Below are positions 1-7,035 of a stretch of 20,461 nt of DNA, piece by piece (position 1 is the stretch's first letter; each line of letters opens with the position of its first letter). Source of the stretch: CAZVFX01 sp964626565 (GTDB taxonomy: Bacteria > Myxococcota_A > UBA9042 > CAIXZC01); the NCBI GenBank assembly GCA_964626565.1, contig CAZVFX010000127.1, positions 1 to 20,461 of the forward strand, written 5' to 3'. A model generated the notes under the pieces. The model was not told the origin of the DNA. It worked only from the letters and a program-made list of their open reading frames with translations, and searched no databases. The translations under genes and the position numbers were made by a program.

Positions 1-91
<91 letters not shown>

Positions 92-2644
92 TCATCGGCA
101 AGAAACAACCAGGGAGATTTTCGCCAGCGTCAGATTCGGCTGGGCGGAAAGTCGTAGTTTCTCTATACGTTTCTTCAGCAGTCGGGTGATCTCTTCAGCC
201 AATTCCTTGGAGGTCGAGCCCACCGCGACCGAGGTGACCTCGATCTTGCCCGACTTGCCGATTCTGATGGTCAGGTCGACGGCCACCCGGCCGTTGGCTG
301 CGGCCTGTCCCTCTGCAGCCAACGCGTCGGCCAGTTCCTTCAGTGTTGCCGACAGTTTCTTCTTGAGCAGCTTGTTGACCTCTTGCTCGGAGACGGGGCC
401 CTCCAGCACCACCACCGTATCCGGGCGGCACCGGCAATCCCAATCTTCAGATTCTTCATCGGATCGCGAGGCAACTGTCGCACCCGTGGAGGATGCTTCG
501 CCAATATCCTCTGTCGCAGTTTCAGCCGGCTTGGCGAGGATGGGCATGACCACCTTGGCGGCCTTGTCCTTCTCCCTCTCCTTTCTCATGGGGCCTGCCG
601 CGCCGCCCACGCCGTGCCGGAAGTTCGGCGCCAGAGCCGGCGCCGGGGCCGGATCGTCGCAATCGGCCATGGGCTCACCGCCGAAGATGCCTTCATGGGA
701 GACCCCTTCCGGTATCTCTACGGGCACGTGAATCGTTTCCAGCTTTCCCCCCTGTCGCCGGGCTTTCTCCTCTACCGCAACGAAAGAGGTGTATTTGCTC
801 ATGATGCGGTACTTGATGGCCAGTGCGGTGACCCGTTCCACCAACTCCTCGTCTTCGCCTCGCACCATCTTGTCCATGAAGTACTTGATCTTCGCCCTGG
901 CCCACAGGGTGGCCAGCACGCCGTTGTCCGGCTCGTCCTCGGGAAAGCGGACCCGGATCTCCTGCTTGAATTTCCCCCCGCCCTTTCTTCCGGTGATGAT
1001 GAAGCTGGCCTTGCCCGAACCCTTGTACAGGCCGTGGACCACAAGGGGCTGGCCTGCGAAGAGGTCGTTTATCGGGGAAGGGAATACTTCTGAGATTTTC
1101 ACTCCGCCTTCGGTTCGAACTTCAACATCCACCAACACCGGGCTGTCGATACGCCGGTAGAAGCGTTCAACTGCTGCAGACGGGGATTCGTCTTGCCTGA
1201 CATAGGTGACATAGCCCTTGCCCATCTCGGCCATGCGGTCCAACAGGAAGCGGTTTACCGACGAACCGATGCCGAATGAAAACAGGCGAGTGTCGCCTGC
1301 CTTTTCCCTGATCGCGTTGAGAATCTGGTTTTCGTTGCCGATGTAGCCGTCGGTCATGAACGCGACGATCCGCATACGCTTGGAGTCGCTCGGATAGTCC
1401 AGGGCCGCCTCGATTCCCTTGATCATCTGGGTGCCGCCGGTGCCTCGCATCTGGTCCACGAACTGCAGCGCCCGCTTCAGGTTCTCAGGGGTGTTGGGCA
1501 CCGGCCCGCGAGAGAAGCCGTTGGCCGAGTCGGAGAACTTGATTACCTGGAATTCGTCGTCGGGCCGCATCGCTTTGAGCGACTTCTTCATCGCTTCCTT
1601 GGCCTTGGCCATCGGAGTTCCGGACATGGAACCGGAGCAATCCACCACGAAGACCAGTTCCCGGGGAACTACCTCGTCATTCTCGGGTGCGGCCTGGGGC
1701 TGGAACAGCAGCATGAAGTAGTTGCCCATCTTGGACGCGTGAAACAGGTTGGCTACCTGCAGGTTTTTGCCCGCGGTTTTGTAGCGCAGGATGAAGTCCT
1801 TGTTGGGAAGGGTGTCGTGGGCCTGCAGGGTCACCTTCACTTTCTTGCCTGCTTGCTTCTCGATGTTGATGTCGTGAGAGGGAGACTCGAGGTCGCTCAG
1901 TTCAACACCGCTGCTGATGGTGAGGGCCAGTTCGATGTCGTGCCCGGTTCGCTCTCCCGGCTTCAGCACCGGTGGTGCGATGCGCCTGGCGTCGCGTACC
2001 CCGGCGGGGATGTAGCGTGGGCCGACCACCATGGGGAACGCAAATTCATAGCCGCCGTCTTCGTACTTCAGATCTTCCACATACCTGATGCGCACCCTGA
2101 TCTGGTCGCCGGGCAGAATATTCGCGACCGATTGGGTAAAAAGATTGGGGCGTTCCTGTTCCAGAAGGCTGGCCGTTTTGCCCTGACGCTTCGCCTCCTC
2201 GTAGATCTTGCGCGCCTCTTTCCTCTCCTTCATCACGCCCCGGACCACGCGTTCACCGATCACCATTTCCATGTCATCGACGGCTGCGGCCTGGGGAAGG
2301 GGGAATACATACACTGCTTCGATGGGATGGTTGTAGGGGTTGGTGAAGTACTGGGTCACCCACACCCTGGCCAGCATGCCGGAGACCTCCCCCTCCACCG
2401 CGGTGTGGGCGAGGGGCAGGGCCATGACCCTCCCCTCTTCGGTGCGCACCCGCATCTGTCCTTCAGGGATCTCGCGCGGGTCATCGATCTCTACCGGTTC
2501 AGCACCGTGGAGGCGCTGCCAGATGCGCTTCTCGACATCCGGGGCAGCCCCTCGTTCATCAGCCTCAACCGGGGTGGGAACACAACCCGATGGAATCATC
2601 ATCAACGTTATTGCGGCCAGCAGCAGCTTGTATGTTCTGGGCAT
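92..2644 (-). CDS. VIT and von Willebrand factor A domain lipoprotein
   Basis: The product has 850 residues. I prefer the ATG at 2644 over the in-frame ATG at 2656, because GGAGGAGGAG lies directly before 2644 and the upstream ATG has no ribosome binding site. The N-terminus is a lipoprotein signal, hydrophobic and ending PSGC with the candidate lipid-bearing Cys21. A VIT (vault/inter-alpha-trypsin inhibitor) domain covers roughly residues 75-190, and a VWA domain covers roughly 328-495. The VWA has a complete-looking metal-ion-dependent adhesion site: DCSGS (D335, S337, S339), a Thr near 405 and MTDG with D432. The last ~115 residues form a Lys/Glu-rich segment ending in a strand-rich piece that resembles the TonB-C/AgmX-like C-termini seen in deltaproteobacterial envelope proteins; that part is a weaker call. 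The architecture resembles the family called marine proteobacterial sortase target protein, but no LPXTG-type sorting signal is visible, so a lipid anchor is more likely. Probable role: metal-dependent protein binding at the cell envelope; the ligand is unknown. The Lys/Glu-rich lipoprotein gene lies 97 bases upstream on the same strand. Confidence 0.9.
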   Translation of the reverse strand: MPRTYKLLLAAITLMMIPSGCVPTPVEADERGAAPDVEKRIWQRLHGAEPVEIDDPREIPEGQMRVRTEEGRVMALPLAHTAVEGEVSGMLARVWVTQYFTNPYNHPIEAVYVFPLPQAAAVDDMEMVIGERVVRGVMKERKEARKIYEEAKRQGKTASLLEQERPNLFTQSVANILPGDQIRVRIRYVEDLKYEDGGYEFAFPMVVGPRYIPAGVRDARRIAPPVLKPGERTGHDIELALTISSGVELSDLESPSHDINIEKQAGKKVKVTLQAHDTLPNKDFILRYKTAGKNLQVANLFHASKMGNYFMLLFQPQAAPENDEVVPRELVFVVDCSGSMSGTPMAKAKEAMKKSLKAMRPDDEFQVIKFSDSANGFSRGPVPNTPENLKRALQFVDQMRGTGGTQMIKGIEAALDYPSDSKRMRIVAFMTDGYIGNENQILNAIREKAGDTRLFSFGIGSSVNRFLLDRMAEMGKGYVTYVRQDESPSAAVERFYRRIDSPVLVDVEVRTEGGVKISEVFPSPINDLFAGQPLVVHGLYKGSGKASFIITGRKGGGKFKQEIRVRFPEDEPDNGVLATLWARAKIKYFMDKMVRGEDEELVERVTALAIKYRIMSKYTSFVAVEEKARRQGGKLETIHVPVEIPEGVSHEGIFGGEPMADCDDPAPAPALAPNFRHGVGGAAGPMRKEREKDKAAKVVMPILAKPAETATEDIGEASSTGATVASRSDEESEDWDCRCRPDTVVVLEGPVSEQEVNKLLKKKLSATLKELADALAAEGQAAANGRVAVDLTIRIGKSGKIEVTSVAVGSTSKELAEEITRLLKKRIEKLRLSAQPNLTLAKISLVVSCR

Positions 2645-2680
2645 CTCCTCCTCCATGCCGGATCGCCGACGAAGCAGGAG

Positions 2681-2710
2681 AGTATACGGGGCAGCATCGG
2701 GAAAGTTCTA
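2681..2710 (-). promoter_or_regulatory. Weak candidate promoter for the VIT/VWA gene
   Basis: Read on the minus strand there is a TATACT -10-like box (2681-2686) and, 18 bases upstream, TAGAAC (2705-2710), which matches the -35 consensus at only three positions. The predicted transcript would begin about 30 bases before the chosen start. The upstream lipoprotein gene is co-directional, so read-through transcription is an alternative. Confidence 0.25.
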
Positions 2711-2741
2711 TGGGGTGGTACTCAGGTGAGGTGAGGCAGAC

Positions 2742-4022
2742 TTATTCGGCGGCAGGGGCGACGGCCTCGGTGGGCTTCTCTTCTGCCTTGGGTGCTTCTT
2801 CGCCCTTCGGTTCTTCTACCGGGGGGGTGGCCTCGGGCTTCTCAACCGCCTTCTCTTCGAGGGCGGGAGGGGGAGCCATGCCCATGCCGAGGGCCTGCAG
2901 CGCGATGTTCAGGTCGCCGGTCTTTTCGATCTGGCCGACAACGGCCTCAACCGCAATAAGCTGGGAGAGAATCTCTGCCTTGGCTTTGGGAAGTTCTTCC
3001 GCCATTTCCGTGATTCCCTTCTTTGCTTCCTCGATGCCTTCGTCCCACTCTTTGGCCAGATCCAACGGAATCCACTTGCCGTCGACCTTTACCATCTTCA
3101 CCTTCTCGGTGTCGCCGGCCATGGTTACGGAGACGACTACTGCATCGCCGAATTTCTCGTCCTTGACCGTCTCGAGCTGCTCAACCTGCACTGCGGACAG
3201 CATGGCGAGGAACATGTCCACCTGGGCCTTCTGGGTAGTGTCGGCCAGGTCGAAGGACATCTTAACCAGCTTGGGAGCCGTTTCCTTGGCGAACTTCTCG
3301 AAGGAGAAGGTCTTGAGTTTTTCGAGGTCGGTGAGGCCCATGGCTTTCAGCAGGGCCCACATTTCGGCCACGGCGTCGATGGCTTTCTTGATGTCCTCGT
3401 CCTTCGCCGGGATTCCGAAGCCGGCGACGGCCTTGACCACGCCATCTTTCTGGGTCACCAGAAGCTTCACGATCCGCTCGGTCAGTGCGATGGACTTGTC
3501 GAACACCTCTTTGTCCATGGCGTTGGCGAAGCCGTGTACCAGACCTTCGATGTCGCCAACGTATTTGGCCGGGAACATGGCGAAGATCGGCGTGACGTCC
3601 TTGGCCTGCAGGGCCTTGAGCGCGGCGTCGATGGTTTCTTTGGCGCCCAGGTCGCCTGCGGGTGCGGCTGCGGGCTCTTCCTTCTTCTCTTCGGCCTTGG
3701 GCTCTTCCTTTTTCTCTTCGGCTTTCGGCTCTTCTTTCTTCTCTTCGGCCTTGACCTCTTCCTTCGCTACTTCGGCCTTGGGTTCTTCGGCCTTTTCTTC
3801 GGCCTTGGGTTCTTCGGCCTTCTCTTCGGCCTTCTCTTCCTTCTTGGCCTCTTCCTTCTTGGCCTCTTCCTTCTTCTCCTCAGCCTTGGGCTCTTCGGCC
3901 TTCTTCTCAACCTTCTTGGCCTCTTCCTTCTTGCCCTCTTCCTTCTTTTCCTCTGCCCCCTTGCAACCGGCGAACGCCAATCCCAGGGACACCAGCATGA
4001 CTACCAGCAGGTTCCAACGCAT
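2742..4022 (-). CDS. Lys/Glu/Ala-rich repeat lipoprotein of unknown function
   Basis: The product has 426 residues. The start is well supported by AGGAGG eight bases before the ATG. A lipoprotein signal ends FAGC, with Cys20 as the predicted lipid-modified residue. Residues 21-123 are low complexity, built from KKEEAKKEE and EEPKAEEK units, highly charged and probably extended or helical. A mostly helical globular region of about 260 residues follows (about 124-380). It is rich in Ala, Lys, Val and Glu and contains no Cys or catalytic motif that I recognise. The last ~45 residues return to Pro/Glu/Ala-rich low complexity. I do not recognise the central domain. The charged linker could carry it away from the membrane across the periplasm or cell-wall space, which is an inference. 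The gene is followed on the same strand by the VIT/VWA lipoprotein and is divergent from hisC. Confidence 0.85.
   Translation of the reverse strand: MRWNLLVVMLVSLGLAFAGCKGAEEKKEEGKKEEAKKVEKKAEEPKAEEKKEEAKKEEAKKEEKAEEKAEEPKAEEKAEEPKAEVAKEEVKAEEKKEEPKAEEKKEEPKAEEKKEEPAAAPAGDLGAKETIDAALKALQAKDVTPIFAMFPAKYVGDIEGLVHGFANAMDKEVFDKSIALTERIVKLLVTQKDGVVKAVAGFGIPAKDEDIKKAIDAVAEMWALLKAMGLTDLEKLKTFSFEKFAKETAPKLVKMSFDLADTTQKAQVDMFLAMLSAVQVEQLETVKDEKFGDAVVVSVTMAGDTEKVKMVKVDGKWIPLDLAKEWDEGIEEAKKGITEMAEELPKAKAEILSQLIAVEAVVGQIEKTGDLNIALQALGMGMAPPPALEEKAVEKPEATPPVEEPKGEEAPKAEEKPTEAVAPAAE
3654..3962 (-). repeat. Coding tandem repeat, Lys/Glu/Ala/Pro linker
   Basis: This is the low-complexity segment encoding residues 21-123 of the lipoprotein. 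The clearest periodicity is the nine-residue unit KAEEKKEEP (27 bases), repeated about three times near residues 91-117. Before it lie looser KKEEA and KAEEKAEEP units. The plus strand reads as CTTCTT/GGCCTTCTC pyrimidine-rich repeats. It is likely to vary in length between strains through slippage or recombination. Confidence 0.85.
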
Positions 4023-4111
4023 GATTCTTTCCTCCTTTCCTGTTTCAATGCTTGTGTGCCTAACTCAGTTAGTCGGGTTCGCCGACAACGCTATCCCGTA
4101 AACACGGCTCT

Positions 4112-4138
4112 TGTATATGATCGCACGGGCGGTGTCAA
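4112..4138 (-). promoter_or_regulatory. Candidate sigma70 promoter for the Lys/Glu-rich lipoprotein
   Basis: On the minus strand a perfect TTGACA (4133-4138) is followed after 15 bases by TATACA (4112-4117). The spacer is two bases shorter than ideal. TACAAG would serve as a 17-base-spaced alternative -10. The transcript would carry a leader of roughly 80 bases. Further TTGACA-like hexamers lie upstream, so tandem promoters or regulator sites are possible. Confidence 0.35.
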
Positions 4139-4195
4139 ATGCTTTGTCAACGGGAATTGTCAGGAAATTGACGCACCGAGACGTGTTGCTGTCAA
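4133..4195. promoter_or_regulatory. Cluster of TGTCAA/TTGACA half-sites (operator-like)
   Basis: Within the 418-base divergent gap, TGTCAA occurs at 4133-4138, 4145-4150 and 4190-4195. TGTCAG occurs at 4158-4163, and the inverted form TTGAC at 4168-4172. The first three sites are 12-13 bases apart. A further small palindrome, GTTGACAAC, sits at 4386-4394 just before hisC. The cluster overlaps the -35 box proposed for the minus-strand gene. It could be an operator array for a regulator of the divergent pair or simply several -35-like hexamers. No regulator gene is nearby. Confidence 0.3.
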
Positions 4196-4268
4196 CAATT
4201 CGACAAAGTGGCCCTTTTCGCGGCTGGGGCATCGTTGCGCCGCCCACTGTTGATCGGGCAGATCGCCG

Positions 4269-4318
4269 GCGCCCGGGTCCAAAATGCACGATTTCCGAGG
4301 CGGCGGGCGCTTTTTTTT
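4269..4318 (+). terminator. Terminator-like hairpin with T8 upstream of hisC
   Basis: GCGCCCG (4269-4275) pairs perfectly with CGGGCGC (4304-4310). The loop is 28 bases, and eight T follow at 4311-4318. No recognisable gene on the plus strand precedes it between 4023 and 4269. It may end a short untranslated transcript, insulate hisC, or act in a leader. A second perfect arm pair, CCGAGGC (4295-4301) with GCCTCGG (4323-4329), starts inside this loop and ends beyond the T run, so the two pairings cross. The long loop lowers confidence. Confidence 0.35.
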
Positions 4319-4335
4319 CGGTGCCTCGGTTGTAT

Positions 4336-4343
4336 GGTACAGT
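4336..4343 (+). promoter_or_regulatory. Candidate extended -10 promoter for hisC
   Basis: TGGTACAGT fits the extended -10 form TGn-TAnnnT without a clear -35 box. It would give a leader of about 90 bases before the hisC start. An alternative is TTGACA at 4387-4392, but the hexamer 17 bases downstream (CAATGT) is a poor -10. Confidence 0.25.
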
Positions 4344-4440
4344 TGTTGCTTGGGAAGTGGGCGTTCGTGTCATGGCTGAATCGCCGTTGACAACGAAAAT
4401 GAAATCTGGCAATGTCCATTCCCCCTCGGAGGTAGACTGA

Positions 4441-5595
4441 ATGGCGAGTCGTTACATACCATCAGCGCAACAACATCTTAGGGAGGCCCATCGGGAGCCT
4501 CTGGGAGACTCCCCCGCTCCCGTCAAGTATCTTGATAGCCTGAAACCCTATGATCCGGTGTCTTCGCTGGCCAAAATCTGGAGCAAACCGACCCAGGTTC
4601 CGTTCAAGCTGGATTGGAACGAATCGACGGTGCCTCCTTCACCCAAGGTTTACGAGGACATCGTCGCATTCCTCAGTCACTCAAACCACCTCAACTGGTA
4701 CCCTGAACTGGGTAGCACTGGAGTCGCCGAAGGTCTCTCGGAGTACGTGTCTCTCCCGACGGATAACATCCTGGTTACCAACGGCTCTGATGATGCTCTT
4801 GAGCTGGTCTGCAAGGCTTTCCTGGGCCCGGCCGACAAGGTGCTGGTTCCCATGCCCACTTACACCCACTTCCTGGTGTACGTGCAGGCCCGGGGCGCCG
4901 AGGTCGTTTCCCACTATCCGGAGAACATCTTCGATAACGATGTGGAAGGGATCCGGCAAGCACTTACCCGGGACACCCGGATGGTGTACCTCGTAAGTCC
5001 CAATAACCCTACCGGCGTTACCTACAGCGAGGAAGAGGTCGAGGGACTGCTGGAGTCGTTCCCCGAAACGATCTTCATCGTCGACGAAGCGTATTTCGAG
5101 TTCCACGGCGAGTCCGCGGTCGCACTGGCCGGACGTCACGACAACATCGTGATCACCCGCACCTTCTCGAAGTGTTTTGGAATCGCAGGCCTCAGAATGG
5201 GGTACCTGTGCACCAGCACTGGAGTAATGACACACCTTAAGAAGCTGTTCAACCCCAAGAGCGTCAACCGGTTGGGGCAGATTGCAGCCATGGCGTGCCT
5301 GAGCGATCTTGAGTACTATCGCAACTACTCCGACGAGGTGGCCGCCTCCCGCGAGTTGCTGAAAGAGACCTTCGCCGCCCGGGGCATCGAAGTGATGCTC
5401 ACACCCGCGAACTTCGTCCTGATGAGGGTGCCCGACGCACGTCGATTCTGCTCCCTTCTCGAAGAAGAAGGGGTGTATATCCGCGACCGCAGTTCCATGG
5501 AGCGCCTTGAGTCCTGCGTCCGGATCTCCGTCCCCAACCTGGAGCAGACCAGAGAACTCATCGAGCGCATCGAGCGAGTCCTGGACAGATTATAG
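4441..5595 (+). CDS. hisC: Histidinol-phosphate aminotransferase family protein
   Basis: The product has 384 residues. The start has GGAGG eight bases upstream. It is a PLP-dependent fold-type I aminotransferase that, in the HisC family, interconverts histidinol phosphate/2-oxoglutarate and imidazole-acetol phosphate/glutamate in the cytoplasm. Visible signatures are SPNNPTG (186-192), the PLP-ring Asp in VDEAY (D215), the Schiff-base lysine in TFSKCFG (K244), Arg252 in GLRMGY, and the substrate-carboxylate Arg361 in CVRISVP. It is some 20-30 residues longer than typical HisC, the extra lying before residue 35. No other histidine-pathway gene is in the window, so another substrate (aromatic amino acid, or L-threonine phosphate decarboxylation as in CobD) is possible. 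Its stop TAG at 5593-5595 abuts the fmt stop (5590-5592) on the other strand. Confidence 0.85.
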   Translation: MASRYIPSAQQHLREAHREPLGDSPAPVKYLDSLKPYDPVSSLAKIWSKPTQVPFKLDWNESTVPPSPKVYEDIVAFLSHSNHLNWYPELGSTGVAEGLSEYVSLPTDNILVTNGSDDALELVCKAFLGPADKVLVPMPTYTHFLVYVQARGAEVVSHYPENIFDNDVEGIRQALTRDTRMVYLVSPNNPTGVTYSEEEVEGLLESFPETIFIVDEAYFEFHGESAVALAGRHDNIVITRTFSKCFGIAGLRMGYLCTSTGVMTHLKKLFNPKSVNRLGQIAAMACLSDLEYYRNYSDEVAASRELLKETFAARGIEVMLTPANFVLMRVPDARRFCSLLEEEGVYIRDRSSMERLESCVRISVPNLEQTRELIERIERVLDRL

Positions 5596-6519
5596 TTCGA
5601 ATTTCTCCCCAATCTCGATTCTAGCGCCCGCGGCGAAGTCCGCTGCGGCCATACGCTTCTTGCCCGCCAGTTGAACCTCGGGGATGACCACAGAACCGTC
5701 GCCGCAACCCACGGAGAGACCGGCTTTTGAGATGGCTTCGATGACGCCTGGTGTTGCGTCGGCGGTCTGGGCCGGCTCGAGGAAGGGGAAGAGTTTTAGC
5801 CCCTTTCCCCGGAAGGTGGTGTGTGCACCGGGCCAGGGGTAGAAGCCCCGCACCCGATTCATGATCTTGTTCGCCGGCCAGTTCCAATCCACCCGTCCGT
5901 CGTCCCGGGTCAACTGGGGCGCCCAGGTGGCTGCCTCGTCATCCTGAGGCGTCGCCTCGGCCTTGCCTGCAGATATTTGCGCCAGCGTCGCCACCAGCAG
6001 CCGGCCGCCCAATTCCGCCAGCCGGTCGTGGAGCGATTCTGCGGTGTCTCCCGCATCGATGGTCACCGTCTCCAGGGAGAGCGCGGCCCCGGTGTCGAGC
6101 CCCTTGTCCATCTGCATGATGGTGACGCCCGTTTCACTCTCGCCGTTGGCGATGGCCCAGTGAATGGGAGCCGCACCCCGGTACTTCGGCAATATTGAGG
6201 CGTGAACGTTGATGCACCCGAACCGTGGGATGGCCAGGATTCGAGGTGGGAGAATCAGGCCGTAGGCCGCCACCACGATGACATCGGGAGCCAGCTCTTC
6301 CAACAGCTCCCGTGACTTCCGGGCCAGCCGCCGCGGTTGGTGAACCGGAACTGCTATTTCACCACAACATATCTTGACCGCAGGCGGCACTGCTGAGCCG
6401 CGCCGCCCCTTGGGGCGGTCAGGCTGGCAGAATGCACCCACCAGTTCATGGCCCGCCTTCAGCAGGTGAAGCAGGATCGCCGAACCAAAGTCCGGCGTAC
6501 CCATGAAGACGACCCTCAT
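5590..6519 (-). CDS. fmt: Methionyl-tRNA formyltransferase
   Basis: The product has 309 residues, normal for the family. It transfers a formyl group from 10-formyl-tetrahydrofolate to Met-tRNA(fMet) for initiation. The N-terminal Rossmann formyltransferase domain begins MRVVFMGTPDFG. The catalytic motif INVHASILPKYRGAAP holds Asn104 and His106, and KGLDTGA holds the catalytic Asp142. The C-terminal tRNA-binding domain starts near residue 205 (WAPQLTRDDGRVDW) and includes the RVRGFYPWPGAHT stretch. The ATG overlaps the def stop as ATGA, so translation is probably coupled, with AGGAAG just upstream as the ribosome binding site. The 3' end overlaps the convergent hisC stop. Confidence 0.97.
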   Translation of the reverse strand: MRVVFMGTPDFGSAILLHLLKAGHELVGAFCQPDRPKGRRGSAVPPAVKICCGEIAVPVHQPRRLARKSRELLEELAPDVIVVAAYGLILPPRILAIPRFGCINVHASILPKYRGAAPIHWAIANGESETGVTIMQMDKGLDTGAALSLETVTIDAGDTAESLHDRLAELGGRLLVATLAQISAGKAEATPQDDEAATWAPQLTRDDGRVDWNWPANKIMNRVRGFYPWPGAHTTFRGKGLKLFPFLEPAQTADATPGVIEAISKAGLSVGCGDGSVVIPEVQLAGKKRMAAADFAAGARIEIGEKFEL

Positions 6520-7034
6520 TCCTCTTCCTGTTCTTTGAACTGTTTTCGGTACTCCTTTAGCGCCATGCGCCGCCGTAGGGGCGACAAGTAGTCGAACATC
6601 AGAACGCCGTCCAGGTGGTCCATTTCGTGCTGCAAAGCCACAGCCGGTAACTCTTCGCCCTCGACCCTCACCGTATTTCCGTCAAGGTCCTGGGCTTCCA
6701 CAACCACGCGATTGGACCGTTTCACCTTCACCGTCATTCCAGGCACACTCAGGCACCCTTCTTCCCATTCGATTTCCCCTTCCCTTTCGATGATCTCAGG
6801 GTTGGACAGCACGATGAGGTTTTTGCCACGGTCCTCCCCAGTGGCCACGTCCAGCACCAGCAGCCGTTTTGCCACCCCGATCTGAGGTGCCGCCAGGCCT
6901 ACACCGTCGTTGGCCCACATGGTCTCGGCCATGTCCAAAGCCAGCGTCTTCAGTTCTTCCCCGAACTCCTCCACCGGCTCACACTTCTCCCTCAACACCG
7001 GCTCCGGAAAGAATTTCAGCTCCAACTTCGCCAT
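6516..7034 (-). CDS. def: Peptide deformylase
   Basis: The product has 172 residues, the usual size of a bacterial (type 1-like) deformylase. It removes the N-formyl group from nascent proteins. All three signature motifs are intact: GVGLAAPQ (44-51), EGCLS (92-96, metal ligand Cys94) and QHEMDH (135-140, ligands His136 and His140, catalytic Glu137). The start at 7034 is chosen because the protein begins MAKLELKFFPEPVL as expected and GAGGGG precedes it. Longer open frames upstream run into cysS and are spurious. The start is one base after the cysS stop (TAG at 7036-7038), and the stop overlaps the fmt start, so cysS-def-fmt is probably one operon. Confidence 0.97.
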   Translation of the reverse strand: MAKLELKFFPEPVLREKCEPVEEFGEELKTLALDMAETMWANDGVGLAAPQIGVAKRLLVLDVATGEDRGKNLIVLSNPEIIEREGEIEWEEGCLSVPGMTVKVKRSNRVVVEAQDLDGNTVRVEGEELPAVALQHEMDHLDGVLMFDYLSPLRRRMALKEYRKQFKEQEEE

Positions 7035-7035
7035 G

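Noticed and set aside
2590..4101. Long plus-strand open frame (503 codons) rich in Ser/Ala/Phe
   Set aside because: It lies antisense to the Lys/Glu-rich lipoprotein gene and part of the VIT/VWA gene. Its composition is simply the complement of the KEE repeats, and both minus-strand genes have proper ribosome binding sites and signal peptides.
3534..4253. Plus-strand open frame with long Leu/Phe/Gly stretches resembling membrane segments
   Set aside because: The hydrophobic runs are the complement of the Lys/Glu repeat codons in another frame, with no ribosome binding site or family resemblance.
4065..4440. Open frames on both strands in the divergent gap, one ending at the hisC start
   Set aside because: They have no ribosome binding site and no recognisable protein character, and they overlap each other on opposite strands. 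The gap is better explained as regulatory.
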